From NCBI GenBank assembly GCA_019422105.1, contig JAHZDZ010000001.1, positions 460,316 through 524,315 on the forward strand: a stretch of 64,000 nucleotides of DNA. The letters run 5' to 3'. Below the pieces are notes generated by a model, which saw only the letters and a list, made by a program, of their open reading frames with translations, was not told the origin of the DNA and searched no databases. Shown one piece after another: positions 16,072-25,541 of this stretch. The position numbers were made by a program, and so were the translations under genes. The stretch's first letter is position 1. Every line of letters begins with the position of its first letter. The stretch comes from Bacillota bacterium (GTDB lineage: Bacteria > Bacillota > Clostridia > Lachnospirales > Anaerotignaceae).

Positions 16072-17232
16072 CTAACGTTTTCGGTGAAACCTTCTCAGCA
16101 CAGGGACAATTTCCTTTAAAGCGGCAATACAGAAATCCGCCTCCTCCAGTGTGTTGAAACGGCTGAAGGAAAAGCGAACGGCGCCCTCAATTCTGTCCTT
16201 AGAAAGTCCCATAGCCTCCAGTACGCCGCTCTGCTTTTTTTTCTTGCTGTTGCAGGCGCTTCCGGCAGATACAAAAATATTTTTTTCCTCCAGGGCGTGG
16301 AGAAGAACCTCACTTTTAAGCCCCAGAAAGGAAAGGTTCAGGACATAGGGGCTTGCCGCGTCCAATTCCTCTCCGTTTAAAAGTACATCCGGCAAAGCGG
16401 ACATAATGCCGTCAAACAAATGCCTTTTTACCGCCGCCGCAGCTTCGTTGTGTTCTTCCAGATTCTCATAGCATTTTTGCGCCGCCAAGGCCACAACCTC
16501 CGCTCCCGCCGCGTTCTCCGTGCCCGCGCGCATGCCTGCCTGGTGGCCGCCGCCATAAATAAGAGGCTTTACCCTAAGCCCCTTTTTCATATAGAAAAAT
16601 CCCAATCCCTTCGGACCGTGAAATTTGTGGGCACTTGCGGTCAGCATATCTATTTTTGCCTTTTTAACGGATAGCCTGTATTTTCCAAACGCCTGCACTC
16701 CGTCAACATGAAACAGCGCCGCCGGATTTTTTTCCTTGATGACTGCGCCGATTTTTTCCAAATCCTGTATAGTGCCTGTCTCATTATTGATAGCGATAAT
16801 GCTCACCAGTATGGTATCGGGCCGAATGCTGTCTGCAAGCTCTTCCAATGAAATATAGCCTTTCTCATCCACATCCAGGTATGTAACCTCAAAACCGTCC
16901 TCCGCAAGCTCATGACAGGGCATGAAAACAGCCGGATGCTCTGTATTTGTTGTAATTACATGTTTTCCGCTGCGGTGATACCCCTTAGCCGTGCCGAAGA
17001 TAGCCCAGTTATCCCCCTCCGATCCGCCGGAGGTGAAATAGATTTCCTCTCTGTCACAGCCAATGAGATTGGCAAGAGACATTTTTGATTCCTCAATTAT
17101 CTTCTCCCCCTCCATGCCCAGACAGCTCATGGAAGCGGGATTGGCATAGTCGGAAAGCATTCTCTGTCTGTACCTGTCCGCGACATCTTGAAGCGGCCTT
17201 GTTGTGGCCGCGTTATCAAAATAAACCTGCAT
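16072..17232 (-). CDS. Cysteine desulfurase (NifS/IscS-like), partner of ThiI
   Basis: 386 residues from the ATG at 17232 (MQVYFDNAATT), which has GGAGG 7 bases upstream; the longer open frame reaches into rsmE and is rejected. It is a PLP-dependent fold-type I enzyme that takes sulfur from cysteine as a persulfide. Visible residues: His99 in NTEHPA, Lys203 in SAHKFHGPKG (PLP Schiff base) and catalytic Cys327 in SAGSACNSKKKK. The lysine-rich stretch after the cysteine is unusual but lies in the mobile loop. Gene order desulfurase-thiI matches the B. subtilis nifZ-thiI pair, so the main job is probably tRNA thiolation rather than bulk Fe-S assembly. Confidence 0.93.
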   Translation of the reverse strand: MQVYFDNAATTRPLQDVADRYRQRMLSDYANPASMSCLGMEGEKIIEESKMSLANLIGCDREEIYFTSGGSEGDNWAIFGTAKGYHRSGKHVITTNTEHPAVFMPCHELAEDGFEVTYLDVDEKGYISLEELADSIRPDTILVSIIAINNETGTIQDLEKIGAVIKEKNPAALFHVDGVQAFGKYRLSVKKAKIDMLTASAHKFHGPKGLGFFYMKKGLRVKPLIYGGGHQAGMRAGTENAAGAEVVALAAQKCYENLEEHNEAAAAVKRHLFDGIMSALPDVLLNGEELDAASPYVLNLSFLGLKSEVLLHALEEKNIFVSAGSACNSKKKKQSGVLEAMGLSKDRIEGAVRFSFSRFNTLEEADFCIAALKEIVPVLRRFHRKR

Positions 17233-17248
17233 TTTTCTTCCTCCAAAT

Positions 17249-17974
17249 CTAGCCCAATTCATAAAGCAGTATGGCCGCCGTCGCCATGCCTGCGGTTTCC
17301 GTCCGCAAGATACGCCTTCCCAGTGTAACAGGCATAATACCTGCATCCACCGCCAATTTTACCTCTTCCTCCGCAAAGCCTCCCTCGGGACCGATAAAAA
17401 TGCTGAGGGCATCGCCCTGAAACCGGCGGACAAAATCACGGATACCCTTTTCCCTCTCCATCTCGTAGGGAATCAGTCCTCGGCCGATTGCGCAAGCCTC
17501 CTTCACGGCCATGGAAAAGGAAAGCACATTTCCTATTTCAGGTATTATTCCCCTTCCTGACTGCTTGGCGGCAGCTTCCGCAATCTTCTGCCAGCGCTCT
17601 ATCTTTTTCGCTTCCTTCTTATCAAGCTTCACAAGGGATCTTTCCGTTGCAACGGGTACTATCTTAAAAACACCCAGCTCCACACATTTTTGTATAATCA
17701 ATTCCATTTTGTCTCCCTTGGGAAGACCCTGGAAAAGTGTTATTTTTGTTTTGGGCTCGGAAATACTCTTTTCCTTCCCCACTATTTTACACAGTATTTC
17801 CCTCTCGCCAAATTCGGCAATCACACAGCTGTAGTCACAGCCCGCACCGTCGCAGACAGTCACCTCATCCCCAGTCTTAGAGCGCAGAACCGTTTTGATA
17901 TGCTTGGCATCCTCCCCCGCTATGTGAATCTCATTTTCCCTTATCGCCTCTGCGGGCACAAAAAACCTCGGCAT
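17249..17974 (-). CDS. rsmE: 16S rRNA m3U1498 methyltransferase RsmE
   Basis: 241 residues, typical length. It is a SPOUT-class methyltransferase: N-terminal PUA-like part (MPRFFVPAEAI...GEDAKHIKTVLR) and C-terminal knotted SAM site IFIGPEGGFAEEEV ... TLGRRILRTETAGMAT. It starts two bases after the prmA stop, with GGAAAGGAAG upstream. The prmA-rsmE order is common in Firmicutes, both genes acting on the ribosome. Confidence 0.95.
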   Translation of the reverse strand: MPRFFVPAEAIRENEIHIAGEDAKHIKTVLRSKTGDEVTVCDGAGCDYSCVIAEFGEREILCKIVGKEKSISEPKTKITLFQGLPKGDKMELIIQKCVELGVFKIVPVATERSLVKLDKKEAKKIERWQKIAEAAAKQSGRGIIPEIGNVLSFSMAVKEACAIGRGLIPYEMEREKGIRDFVRRFQGDALSIFIGPEGGFAEEEVKLAVDAGIMPVTLGRRILRTETAGMATAAILLYELG

Positions 17975-17976
17975 AC

Positions 17977-18963
17977 CTACGCTTCCTTTCCCCGCAGGCA
18001 GGATAATACGGCTGCCCAGTCCTTCTTTGTCTTTGTGCTAACGACCTCAAACCCGTTTTCAGAAAGGGCGCCATAAACATCCTCAAGGCGGGTTGTAATA
18101 ATACCGCTGGTGATAAAATAACCGCCATTCTTCAAAAAAGAAGGAACCAATTCAGACAGGGCAATAATAACATCGGCCACAATATTGGCCTCTACCACAT
18201 CATATCCCTTTGTCCCATACTGTTTCTGCAAAACCGTATCCTCCAGTATGTTGCCCGCCGAAACCCTGTAGCTTTCTCTTTCAATGCCGTTTCGTTCAGC
18301 GTTACTGTAAGCAATTTCCACCGCATTGGGGTCAATGTCTACCGCATCGGCAAAAGATGCGCCTAGAAGCAGAGAGGCAATGGATAAAATACCACTGCCG
18401 CAGCCAATGTCAAGCACTCTGTCACCCTCCGCTGTCACTTTCTCTATCATTTCAATACAAAGCTGCGTTGTCTCATGTCCGCCTGTACCGAATATGTGGC
18501 CCGGATCAATGTTGAGCACCTTCTTGTCCGTTTTTGACGGCAGTTCCTCCCAGGAAGGCTTAATCATAATTTTATTCCCTACTGCGAAGGGTTTAAAATA
18601 TTTTTTCCAGTTGTTTGCCCAGTCCTCCTCCTTCACGTTTCTCACTGTTACCTCCAAAGAGCCCAGGTCAAACTCCTTTTCCTCCAATGCAAGCCTTTTC
18701 AAATTTGATCGGATAAGTGTCAGGGTTTCCATACCCGATGGGTTGTCGCTGACAAAAAAGGTGATAACCGTAGGACTGTCCATCCTTTCCTTAACCAGCT
18801 CATCCTCAATATAATCCCATTCTCTGTTGGGATTGTCCAAAAACTCCCGGAAATCACAGGCGTCCTCAATCATTAAACCTGTAAGCCCCGCACCGTATAA
18901 AATACCGCTTACAATTTCTATCCCTTCCGTTGTTGTACTGACCGCAGCCTCTAAAAAATCCAT
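17977..18963 (-). CDS. prmA: Ribosomal protein L11 methyltransferase PrmA
   Basis: 328 residues from the ATG at 18963 (MDFLEAAVS), chosen because AGGAGG lies 6 bases upstream; the frame extends 31 codons further up without a site. It is a Rossmann-fold SAM methyltransferase: DIGCGSGILSIASL (motif I), VDIDPNAVEIA and EANIVADVI (the N-I-V-A catalytic motif), plus IDPGHIFGTGGHETT, typical of PrmA. It methylates lysines of ribosomal protein L11. First gene of the operon that continues to thiI. Confidence 0.94.
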   Translation of the reverse strand: MDFLEAAVSTTTEGIEIVSGILYGAGLTGLMIEDACDFREFLDNPNREWDYIEDELVKERMDSPTVITFFVSDNPSGMETLTLIRSNLKRLALEEKEFDLGSLEVTVRNVKEEDWANNWKKYFKPFAVGNKIMIKPSWEELPSKTDKKVLNIDPGHIFGTGGHETTQLCIEMIEKVTAEGDRVLDIGCGSGILSIASLLLGASFADAVDIDPNAVEIAYSNAERNGIERESYRVSAGNILEDTVLQKQYGTKGYDVVEANIVADVIIALSELVPSFLKNGGYFITSGIITTRLEDVYGALSENGFEVVSTKTKKDWAAVLSCLRGKEA

Positions 18964-19234
18964 ACCCTTCCTCCTGACACACATAGAAAGGGCAGAGGTA
19001 GCCTGCCCCTCAAAGTATCGAAAAAACTCAGGGAGTCTGTCCCCGAAACCCTGCAAGCCTATAAAAATGCCTGACCCAAATTTTAAAAAATAATTTGGGT
19101 AACACAGTTTTCCGTTATGGGTTTAGGATACTGAACGTCCGGCGGACGTTCGCTTGGCACCGTTATCCCCCCAGATTTAACTTTTTCGACAGCCTGAGAG
19201 CAGAGATAATCTGCCCTTTCGCTAAACAGCACTA
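18964..19234. other. Gap with REP-like hairpins upstream of prmA
   Basis: It contains ACCCAAATT...AATTTGGGT (about 19074-19100) and a perfect GAACGTCC-GGC-GGACGTTC palindrome (19133-19151). The word ACCCATAACGGAAAAC (reverse strand, near 19107-19122) recurs near 36780. No gene seen. Confidence 0.5.
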
Positions 19235-19972
19235 TTATTTTCCTTCAAATTCCCTGCAGACATCCTCATAACTTTTCGGCGTACCGATGTCGTAGCACTC
19301 CTCCGCGAAAGTATAGGCATACACATCCCGGCGCTTATAAAGCCACTCTACAAAATAGCCCGGCGCATCAGGCTTGTTGCCCTCAGAAATATAGGTTTCA
19401 AAAAAAGGTATGGTATCCCTTTTATAAATATAGGTAGCATAGACTGCCGTGTTTGATTTTGGATTTTGAGGCTTTTCCTCAATATCCACAACCTTTTTAT
19501 TTTCATCAAGAAGCGCCACGCCAAACTGCTTTAACAGCTCCATGTCGTCAAATTTCTTGACACAGACACAGTCACTGTTCATTTTTTTATAAAAACCATA
19601 GTAATCCATTAATTTATAGGTAAAAAAATTATCTCCCGCAATCACCATAATTTCATCATCAATCTTTTTTTCCTGAATCGTAAACAGTATATCCCCAATA
19701 GCGCCTCGGCGGGTTTCCTCTGTATCGGTGCCATCGTCCAGTACCTCTATAGGAGTTTTACTTTTATGCGCTTCGGCCCAGGAGTGAAAATGTGATGCAA
19801 ACTTATGGTTTGATACAACATATATACGGTCAATCGCCTCTACCGTGTTGATTTCATCTACAATATAATCTATAATAGGCTTTTTGTTGATAGGCAAAAG
19901 CGCCTTGGGCATATTTAAAGTCAAGGGATAAAGCCTTGTAGCATATCCTGCAACCAATATGATTGCTTTCAT
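19235..19972 (-). CDS. Sugar-phosphate nucleotidyltransferase
   Basis: 245 residues from the ATG at 19972, with GAGGAGG 8 bases upstream. GT-A-type nucleotidyltransferase of the RmlA/GalU superfamily: MKAIILVAGYATRLYPLT is the nucleotide loop (AGYATRL in place of the classic AGGxGTRL), then NMPKALLPI with the phosphate-contacting Lys, VIAGDNFF for the metal-binding Asp, and IEEKP. At 245 residues there is no C-terminal hexapeptide domain. The substrate cannot be told; glucose-1-phosphate thymidylyl- or uridylyl-type transfer, or phosphocholine cytidylyl transfer, are possible. No polysaccharide genes are next to it. Confidence 0.85.
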   Translation of the reverse strand: MKAIILVAGYATRLYPLTLNMPKALLPINKKPIIDYIVDEINTVEAIDRIYVVSNHKFASHFHSWAEAHKSKTPIEVLDDGTDTEETRRGAIGDILFTIQEKKIDDEIMVIAGDNFFTYKLMDYYGFYKKMNSDCVCVKKFDDMELLKQFGVALLDENKKVVDIEEKPQNPKSNTAVYATYIYKRDTIPFFETYISEGNKPDAPGYFVEWLYKRRDVYAYTFAEECYDIGTPKSYEDVCREFEGK

Positions 19973-20026
19973 AAAAGAAACCTCCTCAAAAAACTGCTCC
20001 GGCAACGCGGATAACAGTTATTATTT

Positions 20027-20203
20027 TTATCGTTCCAGTAAAGCCACACACAAGAGCAGAGAAAAAAGCACTGAAACCAGCACCAAAAACCCCAAAATGT
20101 TGCCCGTAAGCAGGCATAACGCTTTCTTTTCGGCCTTTCTCCGCTTGTTGCGAAGCAAATGTACCGAAAAACCGCAGATAACTCCGCTGCAATTTGTTGT
20201 CAT
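20027..20203 (-). CDS. Possible small membrane protein (58 residues)
   Basis: An open frame with ATG at 20203 and stop at 20027 encodes a basic N-terminal half (RNKRRKAEKKA) followed by one clear hydrophobic helix (LTGNILGFLVLVSVLFSLL) and a short tail. The basic-then-hydrophobic layout looks like a real single-pass protein. However, there is no ribosome binding site at the ATG, and a shorter start (TTG near 20156) is possible. It precedes the nucleotidyltransferase gene by 54 bases. Unknown function. Confidence 0.35.
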   Translation of the reverse strand: MTTNCSGVICGFSVHLLRNKRRKAEKKALCLLTGNILGFLVLVSVLFSLLLCVALLER

Positions 20204-20233
20204 TATATCATAGTATGCGCCACTCTACTATAA

Positions 20234-20486
20234 AAAATTGCCGCAGCGTGGCTATTTTTACGGATTGGCCGTTTCTAGGCCAAGCCGTTTCCTTTGTATC
20301 GTTTTTTATTGCCTTTGCAATAAAAATTGCCGCAGCGTGGCTATTTTTACGGATTGGCCGTTTCTAGGCCAAGCCGTTTCCTTTGTATCGTTTTTTATTG
20401 CCTTTGCAATAAAAATTGCCGCAGCGTGGCTATTTTTACGGATTGGCCGTTTTTAGGCCAAGCCGTTTCCTTTGTATCGTTTTTTA
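20234..20486. repeat. 89-bp tandem repeat, 2.8 copies
   Basis: Three copies with a period of 89 bp start near 20234, 20323 and 20412; the third is cut after the segment ending CGTTTTTTA. Copies 1 and 2 look identical, copy 3 has at least one substitution (TTTTTAGG for TTTCTAGG). Each unit contains the hairpin TTGGCC-GTTTCTA-GGCCAA and a CGTTTTTTATTG run. The last copy overlaps the stop codon of the pseudouridine synthase gene. Confidence 0.95.
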
Positions 20487-21452
20487 CTTGAAAATTTCAA
20501 GCATAATCCTATTGAGATTCTGGGGAAGTTCTGATAAATACTCCCGACCATTGAGATAGGAAAAAAACCCTTCCTCCGTATTCCATTTCAGCTTGTAAGC
20601 ATGAAGAAACTGATGGCTTAAAGCAAACTCCTCTTTAAAATAACGATTTATCTTTTCCTCGCCGTATTTTCTGTCACCGATAACAGGGTGGCCAATAGAC
20701 GCCAGATGAGCCCTTATCTGATGGGTTTTTCCAGTCACAAGGCAGACTTCCAAAAGCGTACAGGCATCTCCTCTTCTCAATGGCCTGTAAACAGTGACAG
20801 CCTTTTTTGAGCGGAGACCTTCCTGACTTTTCACCCTAACCTGGTTTGTCTCATTGTCCTTTTGCAGATAACCGCTGATTTCCCCCGGCTTACTCATATG
20901 TCCCTTTACCAGAGTCAAATAGTATTTTTCCAGTTTTTTTTCCGCAATGGCCGCATTCGCCGCCTGCAAGGCAGCAAGATTCTTTCCCGCAATGACCATA
21001 CCGCTGGTGTTCCTGTCAAGGCGGTTACAAAGGGCGGGTGTAAAGGAGGACTGTGCCGAGGGCGAGTACTGCCCTTTCCCGTATAGATAATACAGTATCT
21101 GATCAATCAGTGTATCTCTGTCGCTGTCCTTTTCCGGATGAGACAAAAGCCCTGCCGGCTTGTCTGCAATCAACAGGTTGTCATCTTCATACACAATGCC
21201 AAAATGCCTTTCGCTCTCATGAAGCTCTTTTGCCGCCATAAAACCGGTCATGGTTTCCTCCGCCAGGTACAGCTGCAAGGTGTCTCCCTCCGCTATCATT
21301 TCATTTCCCTCCGCTTTTTTGCCATTAAGCTTAATCCGCTTTTTGCGGAGCATTTTGTAGAGAAATGATTTTGGTGCTGTATTCAGATATTTCATTAAAA
21401 ACTTGTCCAAACGTTGGTTTTGCTCCGCTTTGCCTATTTTGATTTCCTTCAT
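20484..21452 (-). CDS. RluA-family 23S/tRNA pseudouridine synthase
   Basis: 322 residues from the ATG at 21452 (MKEIKIGKAEQNQRLDKFL), with AAGGAG 8 bases upstream. An S4 RNA-binding domain (about residues 12-60) precedes the RluA catalytic domain with NRLDRNTSG near residue 143 (catalytic Asp) and the KTHQIRAHLASIGHPVIGD motif. It converts uridine to pseudouridine in structured RNA; which position is modified (RluC/RluD type) cannot be told. It is separated from prfB upstream by a terminator. Its stop codon lies inside the 89-bp tandem repeat. Confidence 0.92.
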   Translation of the reverse strand: MKEIKIGKAEQNQRLDKFLMKYLNTAPKSFLYKMLRKKRIKLNGKKAEGNEMIAEGDTLQLYLAEETMTGFMAAKELHESERHFGIVYEDDNLLIADKPAGLLSHPEKDSDRDTLIDQILYYLYGKGQYSPSAQSSFTPALCNRLDRNTSGMVIAGKNLAALQAANAAIAEKKLEKYYLTLVKGHMSKPGEISGYLQKDNETNQVRVKSQEGLRSKKAVTVYRPLRRGDACTLLEVCLVTGKTHQIRAHLASIGHPVIGDRKYGEEKINRYFKEEFALSHQFLHAYKLKWNTEEGFFSYLNGREYLSELPQNLNRIMLEIFK

Positions 21453-21470
21453 AGGGTAGACTCCTTTATA

Positions 21471-21500
21471 CAAAAAGCAGGGGAGGTTCCCCTCCCCCAA
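21471..21500 (-). terminator. Terminator after prfB
   Basis: GGGGAGG-GGAA-CCTCCCC on the minus strand followed by TGCTTTTTG, starting just past the prfB stop and ahead of the pseudouridine synthase gene. Confidence 0.85.
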
Positions 21501-21503
21501 ACT

Positions 21504-22608
21504 TTAACTGTGTATCCAGGCCAGATATGCATTGATAAAGTTATCAATGCTGCCGTCCATAACTGCATTTATATTGCCTGTTTCCTCGCCTGTCCTGTGA
21601 TCCTTTGCCAGGTTATAGGGCATAAAGACATAGCTTCTAATCTGGCTGCCCCAACCGATTTCCTTGACGTCGCCGCGGATTTCCGCAAGCTTCATCATAT
21701 TTTCCTCCATTTTTTTCTCCACCAGCTTGCTTTTGAGCATTTTCATGGCCGTATCCTTATTGCTGTGCTGGCTTCTTTCGTTCTGGCACTGAACTACAAT
21801 GCCCGTGGGCAAATGGGTAATACGGATAGCGGAGGATGTCTTATTGACATGCTGTCCGCCGGCGCCGCTGGCCCGGTAGGTATCCACCCTTAAATCATCA
21901 GGGTTGATATCCACTTCCACATCATCATCTATCTCCGGCATAACATCACAGGAGGCAAAGGAGGTATGCCTTCTGCCTGAGGAGTCAAAGGGAGAAACCC
22001 TCACCAGCCTGTGAATGCCCTTTTCGCTTTTCAGATAGCCAAAGGCGTTTTCACCGGTTACCTGAAAGGTGACGGATTTCACACCCGCCTCGTCTCCCGG
22101 CAGATAATCAAGCGTTTCCACCTGAAAGCCCCTCTTGTCAGCCCATTTCAGATACATTCTCAAAAGCATGCTCACCCAGTCACAGGCTTCTGTGCCGCCG
22201 GCGCCGGAATGAAGGGTTACAATGGCGTTGTTCCTGTCATATTCCCCATCAAGAAGAGTGGAGATTTTCAGCGTCTCATACTCTGACAGAAACTCATCCT
22301 TTAACGCCTTTGCTTCCTCAGCAATGGACTCATCTTCCTCCTCATTTCCCATTTCAATGAGGGTCATAATATCCTCATACTTTCTTACCAAATCCTCAAA
22401 CCCTGCCACCTTGCTTTTCAGCCCTTTAAGCGTCTGCATGGTTTTCTGGCTTTTCTCCATGTCATTCCAGAAATCAGGATCGCTTGAGATTTCTTCCAGT
22501 TCTTCAATTTTGACCTTAGCACCTGCTACGTCAAAGTGAAGCCCCCATTTCCTCTAATTTTTCGTCATAAGCAGAAAGCTCAAGACTAAGCTGGTCCAGC
22601 TCAAACAT
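21504..22608 (-). CDS. prfB: Peptide chain release factor 2, programmed +1 frameshift
   Basis: The ATG at 22608 (AGGAG 9 bases upstream) opens a 25-codon frame that stops at an in-frame TGA (22531-22533). A +1 shift at CTT TGA C joins it to the main frame, giving about 367 residues in all, the normal RF2 length. A GGGGG tract just before the shift can act as the internal Shine-Dalgarno-like stimulator. The protein has the RF2 stop-recognition motif SPFDSSGRRH and the catalytic loop GAGGQHVNKT. RF2 reads UGA and UAA, so low RF2 favours the shift: autoregulation as known in E. coli and B. subtilis. secA lies upstream. Confidence 0.96.
22531..22536 (-). promoter_or_regulatory. prfB: prfB +1 frameshift site
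   Basis: CTT TGA followed by C on the minus strand; the reading frame resumes at GAC (22532-22530), skipping one T. Matches the conserved prfB recoding signal. Confidence 0.93.
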
Positions 22609-22727
22609 ATTTCTCAACTCCTAAAATTTTTTATTAATCCATATCCGCATAATACGAATATAAAATTCAGCACATACAGATAGCCGCTATCCTTTTGAGA
22701 ACACGGCTGTCTTTTCTTTATTTGGTT

Positions 22728-25301
22728 TTAAAGGTTTTTGCCGCAGCACTGTTTGTACTTCTTGCCGCTTCCGCAGGGACAGGGATCGTTTCTGCCCACC
22801 TTTTCCTCTTTTCTGACCTTAGGCTGTTTTACCGCTGTGTCATCCTTATTGGTAAACATCGGCCTTTCCTCTTCTTTTCTCTCCACCTGTGTCACAATCT
22901 TGATGTGGTACAGTATCCTTACCGTATCATTCTGTATGTTTTTATTCAGCTCATCATACATATCATAGCTGACAAATTTATACTCAATCAGAGGGTCTCT
23001 CTGAGCATAGGCATGAAGCCCGATGCCCTGGCGCATCTGATCCATATCGTCGATATGATCCATCCATTTCTGGTCAATCACGCGGAGAAGAATTGTCCTC
23101 TCAAGCTCCCGCATTCTTTCCTCTTCAATTTCCTTTTCCTTTGCCTCATACATTTTACAGGCAATCTCCGTCAGGTTCTCCTTCAGCTTATCTCTTGTGA
23201 TCTGCTCGCTGCCTTCGGTATTTATCTTGATCTTCCCAAAGGGTATGAACACATTCAGCTGTTCGCTTAATTCCATCAGATCCCAGTCCTCGGGATACTG
23301 GTCCTCACCGATAACGCTGTCCACCGTCCTGCCGATAATATCCTTAATCATGGACAGAATACTGTCCTTCAGATTCTCGCCGAAAAGCACCCTGCGTCTT
23401 TCCGCATAGATTGTCTCTCTCTGCTCATTCATGACTTCGTCATACTCCAGCAGATGCTTACGAATGGCAAAGTTGTTGCCCTCCACCTTTTTCTGAGCGT
23501 TTTCAATTGCCTTTGTCAGCATGCTGTGCTCAATCGGATCGTCTTCCTCAAGGCCCATAGCCTCTATCATTTTTTTCGTCTTGTCGGAGCCGAAAAGCCT
23601 CATCAGGTCGTCTTCCATGGAAATGTAGAAGCGGGACTCTCCGGGATCTCCCTGACGTCCGGAACGGCCTCTCAGCTGGTTATCTATACGCCTTGATTCA
23701 TGGCGCTCCGTACCAATAATTTTCAGGCCGCCAAGAGCCTTTACCTCATCGTCTATTTTGATGTCCGTACCACGGCCCGCCATATTGGTCGCTATGGTAA
23801 CAGCGCCCTTTTCTCCGGCAAGAGCAACAATTTCAGCCTCCTGCTCATGGTATTTTGCATTCAACACCTGATGCTTAATGCCTTCCCTTTTCAGCATTTT
23901 ACTTAAAATTTCCGATTTATCAATGGTAATGGTACCCACAAGTACAGGCTGGCCCTTTTCATGGCAAGCCACAATGTCCCGCACAACAGCCCTGAATTTC
24001 GCCGCCTCTGTCAGATAGACAACATCAGACTTGTCTTCCCTCACAACTGGCTTATTGGTTGGAATAACCACAACGTCCATGCCGTAAATGTTTCTGAACT
24101 CCGCTTCCTCCGTCTGCGCTGTACCTGTCATACCCGATTTCTTTTCATATTTGTTGAAAAAGTTCTGGAAGGTAATGGTAGCCAGTGTTTTGCTCTCCCG
24201 GTTTACCTTTACGTGCTCCTTTGCCTCTATGGCCTGATGGAGGCCGTCGGAATACCGCCTGCCCGGCATAATACGGCCGGTAAACTCATCTACAATCATA
24301 ACCTCTTCATTTTGCACCACATAGTCCTGATCAATATGCATATTATAGTTTGCCTTCAGGGCATTATTAATATGATGAAGAATTTCCATGTTTTCCGGAT
24401 CGGAAAGGTTATCAATAGAGAAAAATTTCTCCGCCTTTTTTACACCCTCCTGGGTCAGGGTAACGGACTTTGCTTTCTCGTCGACAACAAAGTCGCCCTC
24501 CTCCTGAAGCTCCTCCTTCACCAATGGGTTCAGGGCGTCCTCCTCATTGAGGATACGGCCCTTTTTAAGTGCCTTCACAAAGGTATCGGCTACCTCATAG
24601 AGATGTGTGGATTTTGAACCGCTGCCTGAAATAATAAGAGGGGTCCTGGCCTCGTCAATTAACACGGAGTCAACCTCGTCAATTATGGCGTAGTGCAGAT
24701 CTCTTTGTACCATGCTTTCCTTGCGCACCACCATGTTGTCACGGAGATAGTCAAAACCAAGCTCATTGTTTGTGGCATAGGTAATGTCACAATTATAAGC
24801 CTGACGCCTCTCATCATTATTCATGGAATTTAAAATAACGCCTGTCGTTAGTCCAAGGAAACCATAAAGCTGTCCCATCCACTCAGAATCACGCTTTGCC
24901 AAATAATCATTTACCGTTACAACGTGAACGCCTTTTCCCTCCAAGGCGTCCAGATAGGCAGGGAGGGTAGCCACAAGGGTCTTTCCTTCACCTGTTTTCA
25001 TCTCGGAAATACGTCCCTGGTGCAGTACCACGCCGCCGATAAGTTGAACACGGAAATGCCTCATACCCATGCATCTTTTTGCGCCTTCACGGACAAGAGC
25101 ATAAGCCTCTGGAAGAATCGAATCCAAGGACTCTCCTTTTTCCTGAACCCTGATTTTGAATTCCTCCGTCTTAGCCCTGATTTCGTCATCCGTCAGCTTT
25201 TCCATTTCAGGCTCAAGACTTTCAATTTTATCAACGATAGGAATAATTTTTTTGATTTCCTTATCACTGTAATTTCCAAATATTTTTTCCAACAGCCCCA
25301 T
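22728..25301 (-). CDS. secA: Preprotein translocase ATPase SecA
   Basis: 857 residues from the ATG at 25301 (MGLLEKIFGNYSDKEIK, the canonical SecA start), with AGAGGTG 7 bases upstream. SecA drives protein export through SecYEG. Visible: Walker A region MKTGEGKTLVA, DEAD-like IIDEVDSVLIDEA, the QNFFNKY/SGMTGTA segment, the helicase motif GRSGRQGDPG, and the zinc-binding SEC-C tail CPCGSGKKYKQCC. Length and order are normal. Relevant to this window, the giant dockerin protein and several lipoproteins need this route. Confidence 0.97.
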   Translation of the reverse strand: MGLLEKIFGNYSDKEIKKIIPIVDKIESLEPEMEKLTDDEIRAKTEEFKIRVQEKGESLDSILPEAYALVREGAKRCMGMRHFRVQLIGGVVLHQGRISEMKTGEGKTLVATLPAYLDALEGKGVHVVTVNDYLAKRDSEWMGQLYGFLGLTTGVILNSMNNDERRQAYNCDITYATNNELGFDYLRDNMVVRKESMVQRDLHYAIIDEVDSVLIDEARTPLIISGSGSKSTHLYEVADTFVKALKKGRILNEEDALNPLVKEELQEEGDFVVDEKAKSVTLTQEGVKKAEKFFSIDNLSDPENMEILHHINNALKANYNMHIDQDYVVQNEEVMIVDEFTGRIMPGRRYSDGLHQAIEAKEHVKVNRESKTLATITFQNFFNKYEKKSGMTGTAQTEEAEFRNIYGMDVVVIPTNKPVVREDKSDVVYLTEAAKFRAVVRDIVACHEKGQPVLVGTITIDKSEILSKMLKREGIKHQVLNAKYHEQEAEIVALAGEKGAVTIATNMAGRGTDIKIDDEVKALGGLKIIGTERHESRRIDNQLRGRSGRQGDPGESRFYISMEDDLMRLFGSDKTKKMIEAMGLEEDDPIEHSMLTKAIENAQKKVEGNNFAIRKHLLEYDEVMNEQRETIYAERRRVLFGENLKDSILSMIKDIIGRTVDSVIGEDQYPEDWDLMELSEQLNVFIPFGKIKINTEGSEQITRDKLKENLTEIACKMYEAKEKEIEEERMRELERTILLRVIDQKWMDHIDDMDQMRQGIGLHAYAQRDPLIEYKFVSYDMYDELNKNIQNDTVRILYHIKIVTQVERKEEERPMFTNKDDTAVKQPKVRKEEKVGRNDPCPCGSGKKYKQCCGKNL

Positions 25302-25349
25302 GTAGGTACACCTCTTATTTATCATAATTTACATTTTTACGTTCTATAT

Positions 25350-25378
25350 AGTGTATCAAAAACCAATTGTGTATGCAA
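25350..25378 (-). promoter_or_regulatory. Promoter of secA
   Basis: Minus strand TTGCAT, 17-base spacer, TACACT, about 50 bases before the secA start. Confidence 0.5.
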
Positions 25379-25541
25379 TATAATTTTACCGCAAAGGCGC
25401 ATTGTTAACGGTTTGTTCACAATTCCCGCAGCCCGCTTCCACACTCCTTGTTACAGTATTCTCCAATATTTGAAATTTATGAATCCTCTGTGGCATTTCA
25501 TTGAAATATACCATATAAAGGGAAAAAAATCAATTTTCATT

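Noticed and set aside
20234..20486. CRISPR array
   Set aside because: The 89-bp units repeat end to end with no unique spacers, and no cas genes are in the window.
21504..22608. prfB as a pseudogene
   Set aside because: The stop and frame change coincide exactly with the conserved CTT TGA C recoding signal.
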